A stretch of DNA of 64,000 nucleotides from Methanosarcina sp. MSH10X1. GTDB taxonomy: Archaea; Halobacteriota; Methanosarcinia; Methanosarcinales; Methanosarcinaceae. The stretch covers positions 1 to 64,000 of the forward strand of contig NZ_SCHL01000017.1 in the NCBI RefSeq assembly GCF_004099695.1, read 5' to 3'. Position numbers and translations under genes: made by a program. Numbering within the stretch: the stretch's first letter is position 1; the number at the start of each line of letters is the position of its first letter. A model generated the notes under the pieces. It had not been told where the DNA came from and did not search any database. It saw only the letters and a list, made by a program, of their open reading frames with translations. This document shows positions 1 to 8,592 of this stretch, in pieces.

Positions 1-899
1 TCGAAGCCGGCTGTTCGGATTATACCTCGGAATACCGGATTCTCACAAAATCGGGCGATATCCGCTGGGTTGACGAAAGAACGGTTATCCAGCGCAACGA
101 GGACGGCGAAATCCGCCTTCAGGGCATTATTCTCGATATAACCGAGCATAAGAAAGCCGAGGATGCGCTTCTCCAGATGGAAGAGATCCGCAAAAAAGAG
201 ATCCATCACCGCATCAAGAATAATTTGCAGGTGATTTCCACGCTTCTATACCTTGAGTCCGGAAATTTCACGGATAAAAATGTAATCGAAGCTTTCCGGG
301 ACAGCCAGCACAGGGTCAAGTCAATGGCACTTGTCCACGAAAAACTTTACCAGTCCGAGGATATGGTAAGTGTGGACTTTGCCGATTACATTAAGAACCT
401 TGCAGGTTACCTGTTCCAGTCGTATTCCCTTGACAGCGGAAAAGTGAGCCTGAAGCTGGATGTTGAAAAGGTCTTCCTGGGCATGGATACGGCGGTCCCT
501 CTCGGAATAATTGTCAATGAACTGGTCTCGAATTCCCTTAAACACGCTTTTCCTGAAGGCAAAACCGGAGGTAGGATAAGTGTCTGCCTTAAAAGGGAGG
601 AAAATGAAAAGCAAAGCTTCGGAAAGTCTTTTCCCGGTGCTGAGAGGGACGAAATCCCCAAAAAGAAGAGTGCCAGCGAAGCGAAAACAGGAAATATATC
701 CGAGCGTTTTTCACTTGTCGTCGCGGACAATGGTGCAGGCTTCCCTGAAGAAATAGACTTTAGAGAAACGGAGTCTCTGGGTCTGCAGCTTGTGACTAAC
801 CTTGTCGATCAGATCGAAGGCAGCGTTGAACTCTGTACAGGCAGGGGAACCGAATTCAGAATACGGTTTACAGAATTGAGGTCTAAAACAAGGGGTTAA
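1..899 (+). CDS. HisKA_2 sensor histidine kinase, 5' end outside window
   Basis: This is the C-terminal part of a histidine kinase; the reading frame is already open at base 3 and the start lies before the window. The visible protein begins in the end of a PAS fold (SGDIRWVDERTV, then DITEHKKAEDAL), followed by a HisKA_2 phosphoacceptor box (EIHHRIKNNLQVIS) and an HATPase_c domain with an N-box (VNELVSNSLKHAF) and G-boxes (DNGAGFPEE and SLGLQLVTNLVDQ). By family it should autophosphorylate on a His of the HH pair and pass phosphate to a receiver protein; the two single-domain response regulators downstream are candidates. Bases 1-551 match 5145-5695 of the next kinase at all but one position. 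Between N-box and G1-box there is a divergent charged linker, which marks where the two copies stop being alike. Confidence 0.93.
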   Translation, partial: EAGCSDYTSEYRILTKSGDIRWVDERTVIQRNEDGEIRLQGIILDITEHKKAEDALLQMEEIRKKEIHHRIKNNLQVISTLLYLESGNFTDKNVIEAFRDSQHRVKSMALVHEKLYQSEDMVSVDFADYIKNLAGYLFQSYSLDSGKVSLKLDVEKVFLGMDTAVPLGIIVNELVSNSLKHAFPEGKTGGRISVCLKREENEKQSFGKSFPGAERDEIPKKKSASEAKTGNISERFSLVVADNGAGFPEEIDFRETESLGLQLVTNLVDQIEGSVELCTGRGTEFRIRFTELRSKTRG

Positions 900-1537
900 A
901 GGAAAAGCGATTAAGTAAGTTCTGCAGGAACTGTGATAAAATTGTGATTCCTTGAGCCTGAAGTACCAGTGCAGGGTCGTGCCAGAGACAATAACCCTGC
1001 CTGGAGACTGTTATTTATTCTGGCAGTTTTAAATTGGGGTCTTCTTATTGGTGGGGTTTTCTGTTTGAATACCTCAGAACTGCACACATTTTTCCGTTTC
1101 TTTTTGATGAGTTCCCAAACTCATATCCCTTTAAGCACTCTTTTCTCGAACTGGAGTTTCCCAAACTCATATTGTTTTTAAATAAAACTACTCGCAGGTT
1201 GAGTTTATTTCCTGTGAAAACCTGCTTGCTTTCAGTATATACTGAGAATCTCAGTATTTCTGACAGCGTGATATATGAATTGGATATATTTAGCCCAATC
1301 TATGAAGTTTCTTCACCAGCTCCGGGTTATGGAACCGATCTCCGGATAATACCTATATCATTAGATTTTTTAATGGCTTAAAATATTACAAAACCAGAAA
1401 TTCAAATCATACATAGGTTGTCACAATTACCCGAAAAGCTTCGGAAAAACAAGCTGGCAATATGAAACAAAACGTAATAGAAGAAAAACAAAAGGAAAGA
1501 GCAGAAAGAGAACAGAAAAAGAGAAGGAATGAAGAAC

Positions 1538-1727
1538 GGAATGAAGAAAGAGATAAGGAATGAAGAAATAGATAAGGAATGAAGAAAGAGATGAGGAATG
1601 AAGAAAGAGATGAGGAATGAAGAAAGAGATGAGGAATGAAGAAAGAGATGAGGAATGTAGAAAGAGGTAAGGAATGAAGAAAGAGATAAGGAATGAAGAA
1701 AGAGATAAGGAATGAAGAAAGAGATAA
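1538..1727. repeat. Ten tandem copies of a 19-bp purine-rich unit
   Basis: Ten head-to-tail units of 19 bp with consensus ggaatgaagaaagagataa, covering exactly 190 bp. Copies differ at one to three positions, mainly a/g near the unit end (gataa or gatga). A partial unit precedes it at 1526. Since 19 is not a multiple of three the reading frame rotates from unit to unit, which explains overlapping spurious minus-strand ORFs rich in Ser, Phe and Leu. Confidence 0.9.
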
Positions 1728-2060
1728 GGAAAAAGGAAAGAAGAAAAAGTACAGAAGACTGAAAATATTCTTTTTGTTTCGAAAAAACGTGTCAGGTTTT
1801 GGAGGCACCCGAAAACTATGGCATTCCCACGTGCCACAGCTTTCAGGTACGTTTTTCATGCATTTGCAGGGGTTCGGAGTAGAGAAAATTTCCGCTTATC
1901 AAGCCTGAAATTCTCTTCTTTATTTTTTTCTCAGAGGTTTTCGAGTCAACGCTGTATTCCAGTATACAGCGACACAACCGCCTGAGTAATCTACACCTTT
2001 TTGAAGGATGCAGTAATTTTAGTATTTCTTAAGTTTTTACTTTTAACTCAAATTTGGTGA

Positions 2061-2243
2061 GCCATTTTGTTTCGTTTTTTATGCTGATTTTCTTATTGCC
2101 ATTTTAACAGTTTTACTGGTCATTTTAATCCGTTTTTGCCATTTTAGCCGGTTATTATTGCCATTTTAACCGGTCTTTTAACCCATTTTAATGACCAATT
2201 TAATTTTTTGCCATTTTTTTAATCGTTTTTAGTGCCATTTTTA
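2061..2243. repeat. Degenerate T-rich repeat field with gccatttta core
   Basis: The core gccattttaa(cc)ggt recurs irregularly every 20-40 bases (for example at 2061, 2098, 2138, 2160, 2210 and 2234), with variants such as ggtcattttaat and acccattttaat. It contains no ORF. It may be a decayed minisatellite. Confidence 0.6.
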
Positions 2244-2510
2244 TGCTTTAATTGCCTTTCTGAAATATTCATTATTTTTCAGGCAATTTCTTATGTTGGA
2301 TTTGTTTTTGTTTAGTGGTAAGTGATATATTCATAGTTTTGATAATATATAGCCCGATCCGCGTGGCTCTTTCAAAAGTTTCAGGTAAAAGAAAGGGCTA
2401 CATGCAGGTTCCAGAGTAAAGCGATTTTTTAATGCGATTGAAATTTTCAATAGAGCTCAATCAGACCCTGAGCTGTTTTCAAAGTCAGGATTTTAAGCTT
2501 TTACTTTTTA

Positions 2511-2522
2511 CTAAATATATTT
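2511..2522 (+). promoter_or_regulatory. TATA box of the FilR1-type regulator gene
   Basis: ctaaatatattt lies about 55-65 bases before the ATG at 2577. A TATA box here would put the transcript start near 2545 and leave a leader of about 30 nt. Confidence 0.5.
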
Positions 2523-2576
2523 CCTTATCTAACATAATCTTTTTATAAAAGTGTCTCCAATAAATATAGAGTAGCA

Positions 2577-3362
2577 ATGAACTCATCTTTATGCGATACC
2601 ATCTGGCTTTCTGAAAAAAGGAAAAATCTCCTCCTCCTGCTAATGGAAGGGTCCAGGGATATTGAGCAGATAAAAACTTCTCTCAATGTGACCTCAAAGG
2701 CAATGATGCCTCAGATTAAAATTCTTAAAAAACAGGGCCTGATCTTCCAGAAAGGGGACAGTTATATGCTTTCGGAGATTGGCAGACTTGTAGTAGGAAA
2801 TATGCTCCCTCTCCTGAACACACTCGAAGTCATCGAGGAAAATAAAGAATACTGGGCAAGTCGGGATACTGGCGTCATACCCGGTGAACAGTTTATGCGG
2901 CTTGGAGAACTGGGAGAATGCATGGTAATCGAACCTGACCTGAATCATCTTTTCGACCTTCCAAGGGAGTTTACAGAAAATCTCATAAAATCCAGATTCA
3001 TAATGAGTTCGCTTTCTTACTATCATCCTCTTTATCCTTCGCTTTATTCCAGGCTTGCAAAAAGCGGGGCTGAAATGGAAATCGTGCTAACGAAAGCCGT
3101 CTTCGAGAGGCTCAAAAACGATTGCAGGGATGAACTCGAAACCCTGCTCAACTCTGAAAATACGGTTTTTAAGGTCTGTAATGAAAATCTCCAGCTTCCG
3201 ACGATTGCTGTTACTGAAAAGTTTATGTATCTCTGCCTTTTCGACAGGCAGGGGAAATATGATCACAGGAAGGTAATGAGCTTTGATGCCAGTGCCCTTC
3301 GCTGGGGAAGGGAACTTTTCATGCATTATAAAGAATTGTCGCAAGAAGTGATCGAAACCTGA
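2577..3362 (+). CDS. HTH transcriptional regulator, FilR1/DUF1724 type
   Basis: A 261-residue regulator. Residues about 10-75 form a winged helix (EKRKNLLLLLMEGSRDIEQI, then VTSKAMMPQIKILKKQGLI). The rest resembles the FilR1/DUF1724 ligand or partner domain found in Methanosarcina Msr-type regulators, several of which control methyltransferase genes. That family link is from memory, not a search. It sits 74 bp upstream of a membrane sensor kinase on the same strand; published Methanosarcina pairs of an Msr regulator with a HisKA_2 kinase (such as MsmS/MsrG) have a similar layout, so partnership is a reasonable inference. The target genes cannot be told from this window. The start at ATG 2577 gives the expected length and lies close behind a TATA box. 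Confidence 0.82.
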   Translation: MNSSLCDTIWLSEKRKNLLLLLMEGSRDIEQIKTSLNVTSKAMMPQIKILKKQGLIFQKGDSYMLSEIGRLVVGNMLPLLNTLEVIEENKEYWASRDTGVIPGEQFMRLGELGECMVIEPDLNHLFDLPREFTENLIKSRFIMSSLSYYHPLYPSLYSRLAKSGAEMEIVLTKAVFERLKNDCRDELETLLNSENTVFKVCNENLQLPTIAVTEKFMYLCLFDRQGKYDHRKVMSFDASALRWGRELFMHYKELSQEVIET

Positions 3363-3436
3363 AAGCTGCCCGGTCTATTCAGGCAGAACAGGAACAAGCT
3401 TCCCATCACCCTTTATAACTGGCTGGAGTTTGAACT

Positions 3437-6031
3437 ATGCAATTTAAAAACTTTCCCCTGAAGTCAAAGCTGGTTATTTATATTGTTGTCGGGGTTTTTC
3501 TTGTACTTGCGGTCTCTACGGCTGTAATTATCAGTACGGTCACTTCCCAGGAAGAAAAGCTGGCTTACCAGAAATCAATCGAAATGGCAAGCAACTATGC
3601 AAACCAGTTTGATGCCGATATGAAGGCTAACAGTGCAATTGCAAAAACTCTTGCCCTTACGATGGAAAATTACGAGGCTTCCAACAGGACTGAGGTAATC
3701 GGCGTCCTTGAGAATATCCTTGAAAAAAATCCGAATCTTATAGGCGTTTATGTGGGATATGAGCCAAACGCGTTTGACGGCAGGGACGCGGAATATGTTA
3801 ACGCCCCCGGGCACGATGCAACAGGCAGGTTTGTCCCTTACTGCAATAAAATTGAAGGCCGGCTTATGGTTGCGCCCCTTTTGCATTACGATTCCTGGGA
3901 TTACTACCAGCTGCCCAAAGCCAGAGGGGAAGATGTCCTGACTGAGCCGTACTTTTATGAAGGGATATTCATAGTAAGTCAGGTCTCCCCGGTTTTCAGG
4001 GACGGGGAGTTTGTCGGAATAGGAGGAGTAGATGTCCCTCTTGAATATGTGGATGAAGTGGTAAGCGAGGTTCGGACTTTTGACACGGGATATGCCTTCA
4101 TGGTAAGTAATACAGGCGTTTTGCTTTCTCATCCTGTGCGCAAGGACTGGATCGGGAAAAAGAGTCTCTATGATTTTAATTCACAGGAAATAACCAGGGC
4201 AGCAGATGACATAAAAAACGGAACCGGCGGGTATATCGAGGTAAGAGATTCGACAACGGGCAAAACCGTTGTAATGTTCTATGAACCTGTGCAGACCGGG
4301 AATCTTGCTTTTGTGCTTGTAATTCCGAAAGAGGAAATGCTTGCAGGCGTTGTTGACCTTCAGAACAGGCTGCTGGTCATTTCCGCAATTTCCATCCTGT
4401 TTATGGCAGCCCTTGCTTATATGATCTCACGTTCCATCACCAGGCCAATAGATGAAATCGTTAAAGATTTCAAGAGCATTGCCCAGGATGCGGTTAAGGG
4501 AAGGCTCGATGTCAGGGCGGATACGGATGTAGAAATCGATTTCAGGGAGATCCCCACAGGCCTAAATGAGATTCTTAAAGCTGTCATTGTTCCTGTAAGG
4601 GAAACTATACGGGTGACCAATGCACTTGCAAAAGGAGAGTTGAAAGAAAGGGTAAATGCCGATGTGCAGGGAGAATTCAGGGAACTCGGAAATACGCTTG
4701 ACAAATTTTCTGAAACCTTAAACAGTATCATTGACGATTCAAATGCAGTCCTTACAGCCTTTCAGCAGAATGATTTTAAGCGGCAGATCCTTATACACGG
4801 GCAGGGGGATTTCAAGCTGCTGACAGATGGTATCGAAGAGACGCGCCAGGCTCTCGATAAGGTTACCACCCAGCGCAGAGAGGCGGAGAGAGCCCTGCTG
4901 GATTATGCAAAAGAGCTTGAGCGCTCCAACCAGCTTAAGGAAGAAATGGAAAAGGTTATCAATACAAGCCCTGTAATCGTGTTCCTGTGGAAGTATGAAC
5001 CAATGTGGCCTGCAGAATTTGTTTCGGAGAATATTACCAGGCTGGGCTATGACGTGGAGGATTTCACTTCGAAAAGGCTTCTTTACGGGAATATTGTGCA
5101 TTCCGAAGATGTAGAAAGGATGGCTGCCGAACTTGAGATGCACATCGAAGCCGGCTGTTCGGATTATACCTCGGAATACCGGATTCTCACAAAATCGGGC
5201 GATATCCGCTGGGTTGACGAAAGAACGGTTATCCAGCGCAACGAGGACGGCGAAATCCGCCTTCAGGGCATTATTCTCGATATAACCGAGCATAAGAAAG
5301 CCGAGGATGCGCTTCTCCAGATGGAAGAGATCCGCAAAAAAGAGATCCATCACCGCATCAAGAATAATTTGCAGGTGATTTCCACGCTTCTATACCTTGA
5401 GTCCGGAAATTTCACGGATAAAAATGTAATCGAAGCTTTCCGGGACAGCCAGCACAGGGTCAAGTCAATGGCACTTGTCCACGAAAAACTTTACCAGTCC
5501 GAGGATATGGTAAGTGTGGACTTTGCCGATTACATTAAGAACCTTGCAGGCTACCTGTTCCAGTCGTATTCCCTTGACAGCGGAAAAGTGAGCCTGAAGC
5601 TGGATGTTGAAAAGGTCTTCCTGGGCATGGATACGGCGGTCCCTCTCGGAATAATTGTCAATGAACTGGTCTCGAATTCCCTTAAACACGCTTTTGCCGG
5701 AGAGAAGGAAGGAGAGATTTATATCGGGCTGCACAGAAGTAAGGAGGAATCTACCTCGCAGGAAAAGAGTCCGGCGAATTCCGGGAATCGAAAAGTCAGG
5801 TGCCCGAATAATGAGGGGTCCGGGCTTAACGGCGCAGCGCGGAATTCCGAAGACCGGTTAACCCTTATAGTAAGGGATAATGGCAGGGGCTTCCCTGAAG
5901 AATTCGACTTCCGGGAGACGGCTTCCCTGGGACTTCAACTGGTGACAACGCTTGTGGACCAGATTGACGGGGAAATCGAACTTGACAGGAGTAGCGGAAC
6001 AGGTTTCAGAATTAGTTTTTTCAGGAGATGA
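3437..6031 (+). CDS. Membrane Cache-HAMP-PAS-HisKA_2 sensor histidine kinase
   Basis: An 864-residue membrane kinase. Transmembrane segments at about residues 12-34 and 311-331 bracket an extracytoplasmic double-Cache-like sensor domain (about 38-300). A HAMP linker follows (SRSITRPIDEIVKDFKSIA), apparently with a second HAMP-like stretch near 395-435, then a PAS fold (about 510-628). The HisKA_2 box is at about 629-700 with His638/His639 in EIHHRIKNN, and HATPase_c runs to the end (N-box VNELVSNSLKHAF; G-boxes DNGRGFPEE and SLGLQLVTTLVDQ). It probably senses a small extracellular molecule and phosphorylates the receiver protein encoded 21 bp downstream. The last third is almost identical in DNA to the kinase at the window start up to base 5695, then diverges in a charged linker before the G1-box. 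Confidence 0.92.
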   Translation: MQFKNFPLKSKLVIYIVVGVFLVLAVSTAVIISTVTSQEEKLAYQKSIEMASNYANQFDADMKANSAIAKTLALTMENYEASNRTEVIGVLENILEKNPNLIGVYVGYEPNAFDGRDAEYVNAPGHDATGRFVPYCNKIEGRLMVAPLLHYDSWDYYQLPKARGEDVLTEPYFYEGIFIVSQVSPVFRDGEFVGIGGVDVPLEYVDEVVSEVRTFDTGYAFMVSNTGVLLSHPVRKDWIGKKSLYDFNSQEITRAADDIKNGTGGYIEVRDSTTGKTVVMFYEPVQTGNLAFVLVIPKEEMLAGVVDLQNRLLVISAISILFMAALAYMISRSITRPIDEIVKDFKSIAQDAVKGRLDVRADTDVEIDFREIPTGLNEILKAVIVPVRETIRVTNALAKGELKERVNADVQGEFRELGNTLDKFSETLNSIIDDSNAVLTAFQQNDFKRQILIHGQGDFKLLTDGIEETRQALDKVTTQRREAERALLDYAKELERSNQLKEEMEKVINTSPVIVFLWKYEPMWPAEFVSENITRLGYDVEDFTSKRLLYGNIVHSEDVERMAAELEMHIEAGCSDYTSEYRILTKSGDIRWVDERTVIQRNEDGEIRLQGIILDITEHKKAEDALLQMEEIRKKEIHHRIKNNLQVISTLLYLESGNFTDKNVIEAFRDSQHRVKSMALVHEKLYQSEDMVSVDFADYIKNLAGYLFQSYSLDSGKVSLKLDVEKVFLGMDTAVPLGIIVNELVSNSLKHAFAGEKEGEIYIGLHRSKEESTSQEKSPANSGNRKVRCPNNEGSGLNGAARNSEDRLTLIVRDNGRGFPEEFDFRETASLGLQLVTTLVDQIDGEIELDRSSGTGFRISFFRR

Positions 6032-6052
6032 AATCCAGAAAAAGGTGTGAAA

Positions 6053-6466
6053 ATGGCGGAAGGAAGAAAAATGGCAGAAGGAAGAATTCTGGTCGTTGAG
6101 GACGAGCATATCGTCGCAATGGGAATTAAGAGAATGTTAAAAAGCCTGGGATATACGGTTACCGGGGTGGCCTCGTCGGGAGAGGATGCCATAAGCAAGG
6201 CAGAGAGCACCTTTCCTGATGTCGTGCTTATGGATATCATGTTGAAAGGCGATATTGACGGCGTGGAAGCTGCAAAAGAAATCAGGGAAAGATTTGATGT
6301 CCCGGTCGTTTACCTGACTGCTTATTCCGATAATAACATTCTTGAGCGTGCCAAGAAAACCGAACCCTTCGGTTATATCATAAAACCCTTTGACGAAAAA
6401 GACCTGTACAGCAGTATCGAAGTAGCCCTGCACAGGTACAGGAAGGAAAAAGAAATACCGGAATGA
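6053..6466 (+). CDS. Single-domain response regulator (CheY-like)
   Basis: A stand-alone receiver domain of about 138 residues: acidic pocket (VVEDEH), phosphoacceptor Asp in VVLMDIMLKG, Thr/Ser switch in VVYLTAYSD, and the conserved Lys in IIKPFDEKD. There is no output domain, so it probably works by protein contact or phosphotransfer. It follows the sensor kinase by 21 bp and is likely its partner. An 18-bp tandem duplication (atggcggaaggaagaaaa) gives two in-frame ATGs at 6053 and 6071, and GTG 6047 is also open. An aaaggtg site just before favours 6053, while the paralogue near 8.1 kb lines up better with the second ATG. Confidence 0.9.
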   Translation: MAEGRKMAEGRILVVEDEHIVAMGIKRMLKSLGYTVTGVASSGEDAISKAESTFPDVVLMDIMLKGDIDGVEAAKEIRERFDVPVVYLTAYSDNNILERAKKTEPFGYIIKPFDEKDLYSSIEVALHRYRKEKEIPE

Positions 6467-6921
6467 GTCAGGGAAAAAGCCGGAATAACTCAGGGAAAAA
6501 GAAAAATCAGAATAAACCAGCAAGAAAAAAGCCCGGAGCAATTTAAGCAGAATGAAATACAGGAATAATCCAGGGAAAAATATTCTATAGAATATTCCTT
6601 CCTGCGGGCTTTTTAAGAAATCCTGAAATTCTTTGCCGCCAGGTCACTTTTTTTCTTAGAGGCGCGGGAACTTTTTCTTTTATTCCTGTGCCTTTTTGTA
6701 ATTTATCTTCCTTTAATCTTTTATTCAATTTATTTGTTTTTAATGTTTGTCTATTTTTGAATCCATCTCTTAATAATTGTTTCCCGTGTTGAAATTAATA
6801 TCTTGGCTTTTTAAATATTAATCTAACTGATTTTAAACCAAGAGATCTATTTGTACTTAAAGTTATATCTAGTAAATCAAGTTTTATTTTCTATTCATAT
6901 AATGTTTATTAAGGAGATCCT
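6467..6921. other. Intergenic region with terminator-like repeat
   Basis: No gene is seen. The left part carries decayed purine-rich repeats (cagggaaaaagccggaataa-like) and the inverted repeat listed separately. The right part is AT-rich and ends in a strong ribosome binding site (aaggagat) for the small frame at 6922. Confidence 0.5.
6526..6614 (+). terminator. Long inverted repeat with inner 18-bp palindrome
   Basis: aaaaagcccg at 6526-6535 pairs perfectly with cgggcttttt at 6605-6614. Between the arms is a perfect palindrome, aatattctatagaatatt, at 6579-6596. The position 60 bases after the response regulator stop and the T-run on the outer arm suggest transcript termination. The inner palindrome could equally be a binding site. 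Confidence 0.45.
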
Positions 6922-7559
6922 ATGTCCTTTGAGTCTGATGAGCAGAGAAAAGCTGTAATGGCAACATTATATTATAATGGAATGTTATATGATAGAAGCT
7001 ATTTTGACAGTCCTGACTGGTCAAGCTATATATATGACTATAATTCAAAACTACTTCAAAAGAAATAGAAGAAACAAGAAAAAGATTAGAACGAGAAAGA
7101 AAAGAACTAAATTCTAAAGAGATTGAAAAAAAAATAAAAGCTTATCAAGAGACATGCCAAAAAAAACAAACTCTTACACTATTAAACGAAATCCAGCAAA
7201 TTCTTTCTCGTAAGGAACCAAAAGAGTATGAAGCGATTAAATTGCTTTCACTTGAATTCAATAATTTAATTAAAAAGGCAGTGCAAACTGGCATTGATAG
7301 GGAAATAAGATTGCTACTTAGAGAAAAACAGCAGCATTTGGCAAAGATCTTACTTGAACGTGCAGCTATAGAACGAGAAATTTCAGAAATTGATTTTCTA
7401 ATTAAATATTATGATATTAATGAATCGCTTTATTTTCTAATTGCTGATGTAATAATAAGAGCTGAACAGGCATACTTTGATAAAAGTACAATACTACAAC
7501 TGCAAGAAAAACTCAACCATGTAGCCAAGGTAATAATAAAACAGAAGTCACAAGAGTAA
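6922..7559 (+). pseudogene. Coiled-coil protein gene broken by a frameshift
   Basis: A strong aaggagat site precedes ATG 6922, which opens a 48-codon frame (MSFESDEQRKAVMATLYYNG...) ending at TAG 7066-7068. The -1 frame is open without a stop from 7044 to the TAA at 7559, yet has no ATG, GTG or TTG before 7242. Joined near 7044-7060, the two frames give a protein of about 212 residues whose middle is a charged coiled coil (KEIEETRKRLERERKELN). So this looks like one gene with a net -1 shift, from mutation, sequencing error or recoding. I see no classic slippery heptamer at the junction. The function is unknown. It lies between the two response regulator genes. Confidence 0.55.
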
Positions 7560-8089
7560 CAGAAAAATGTGTACTTTTCTGCACAGTATGAAAACAAAGA
7601 CGATTGTATATCTTTTCTATATTTACGAGTGACGGGAAGTAATTTCGATTAATTATATTACCTTTTTGACAATCTATTAATAATTAAAATGCATTATGAA
7701 TTGAGTAAAAAATATATTTTCATTTACTAAAATCTCATAGAACTCCTCAAAAAGGAATATGGAATGTATATATTTTTAATTTAATCAGGTATATTAGGAT
7801 AATTTTCAGCTTCTCATAAATTCAATTTTTCCTGACAGTGCGGTTAAAATTTTCAAATGAATAAAAATATCCCTTAGCCCTGGATAAAGCCTTTCACTTT
7901 TGCCTGGGACAGGGGGAGCATAAACTTCCCTTCCTGATGTATTTGCCATGATAGCGTGGGTTATATACCTTAATTTATATACAAATCCTTTAAAGGAATA
8001 GAAAAGAATTGACAGTAAACTCGGTTTAAGCTTAAGATAGACAGGAAACCTGATTAAAATCCGGCTTTTGGAAGTTGAAATAAGGTGTA
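7560..8089. other. Intergenic region, promoter side of second response regulator
   Basis: AT-rich. A possible TATA element (aatttatatac near 7971) lies about 115 bases before the response regulator start. The minus-strand ORF across the right half overlaps that gene and is its shadow. Confidence 0.4.
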
Positions 8090-8569
8090 ATGGTAATGGT
8101 GGAAGGAAAAATTCTGGTTGTTGAGGACGAACATATTGTTGCAATGGGAATACGGGCAATGTTAAGTAATCTGGGATATACGGTTACGGGTGTGGTTTCG
8201 ACGGGGGAGGAGGCAATTATCAAGGCTGAAAGCAACCTGCCTGACCTTGTGCTTATGGATATTATGCTAAAAGGCAACCTTGACGGCATAGAAGCGTCGA
8301 AAGAGATAATATCGCGCTTTGGGATTCCAGTCGTTTACCTTACTGCCTGTTCCGACCATAAGGTTCTTGAAAGAATCTGGGATACCGGATCCGGGTATAT
8401 TACGAAGCCTTTTGACGAAAAGGATCTGAAAAAAGGTATTGATTCCGTTCTTATGCAGCACAGGCTGGAGAAGAGAAACGTTAAAAGAAATCCGGGGAAA
8501 CCTCGGGAGGATTCTGAAAGGCTCAGAACTCCTTCCAGTTTCCTTCCTGGCTCTGACGGGCCAATGTAA
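8090..8569 (+). CDS. Single-domain response regulator, paralogue of the one at 6.05 kb
   Basis: A receiver domain (VVEDEH, VLMDIMLKG, VVYLTACSD, ITKPFDEKD) followed by a polar tail of about 35 residues without a recognisable output domain; 159 residues in total. It clearly shares ancestry with the receiver at 6053-6466, so the region holds a duplicated receiver. No kinase is adjacent, which makes it an orphan that could be served by the HisKA_2 kinases upstream. Two starts are possible, ATG 8090 and ATG 8096. The aaggtg site at 8082-8087 is better spaced for 8096. It converges with the PPK2 gene, leaving 23 bp between stops. Confidence 0.88.
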   Translation: MVMVEGKILVVEDEHIVAMGIRAMLSNLGYTVTGVVSTGEEAIIKAESNLPDLVLMDIMLKGNLDGIEASKEIISRFGIPVVYLTACSDHKVLERIWDTGSGYITKPFDEKDLKKGIDSVLMQHRLEKRNVKRNPGKPREDSERLRTPSSFLPGSDGPM

Positions 8570-8592
8570 ACTTTGAGAGCCTGTTGTTATTT

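Larger units (their letters stand above)
900..2576. other. Intergenic region with repeats, no convincing gene
   Basis: About 1.7 kb without a gene I can support. The ORFs that cross it are low-complexity (minus strand, Ser/Phe/Leu rich) or lack start signals. It holds a 19-bp purine array, a degenerate T-rich repeat field, and the promoter of the regulator gene at its right end. A short motif (cccaaactcatat) occurs twice, near 1116 and 1159. Confidence 0.6.

Noticed and set aside
1407-1859. Overlapping minus-strand ORFs of 150 and 136 codons
   Set aside because: They are produced by the 19-bp purine array; low-complexity Ser/Phe/Leu sequence, no ribosome binding site.
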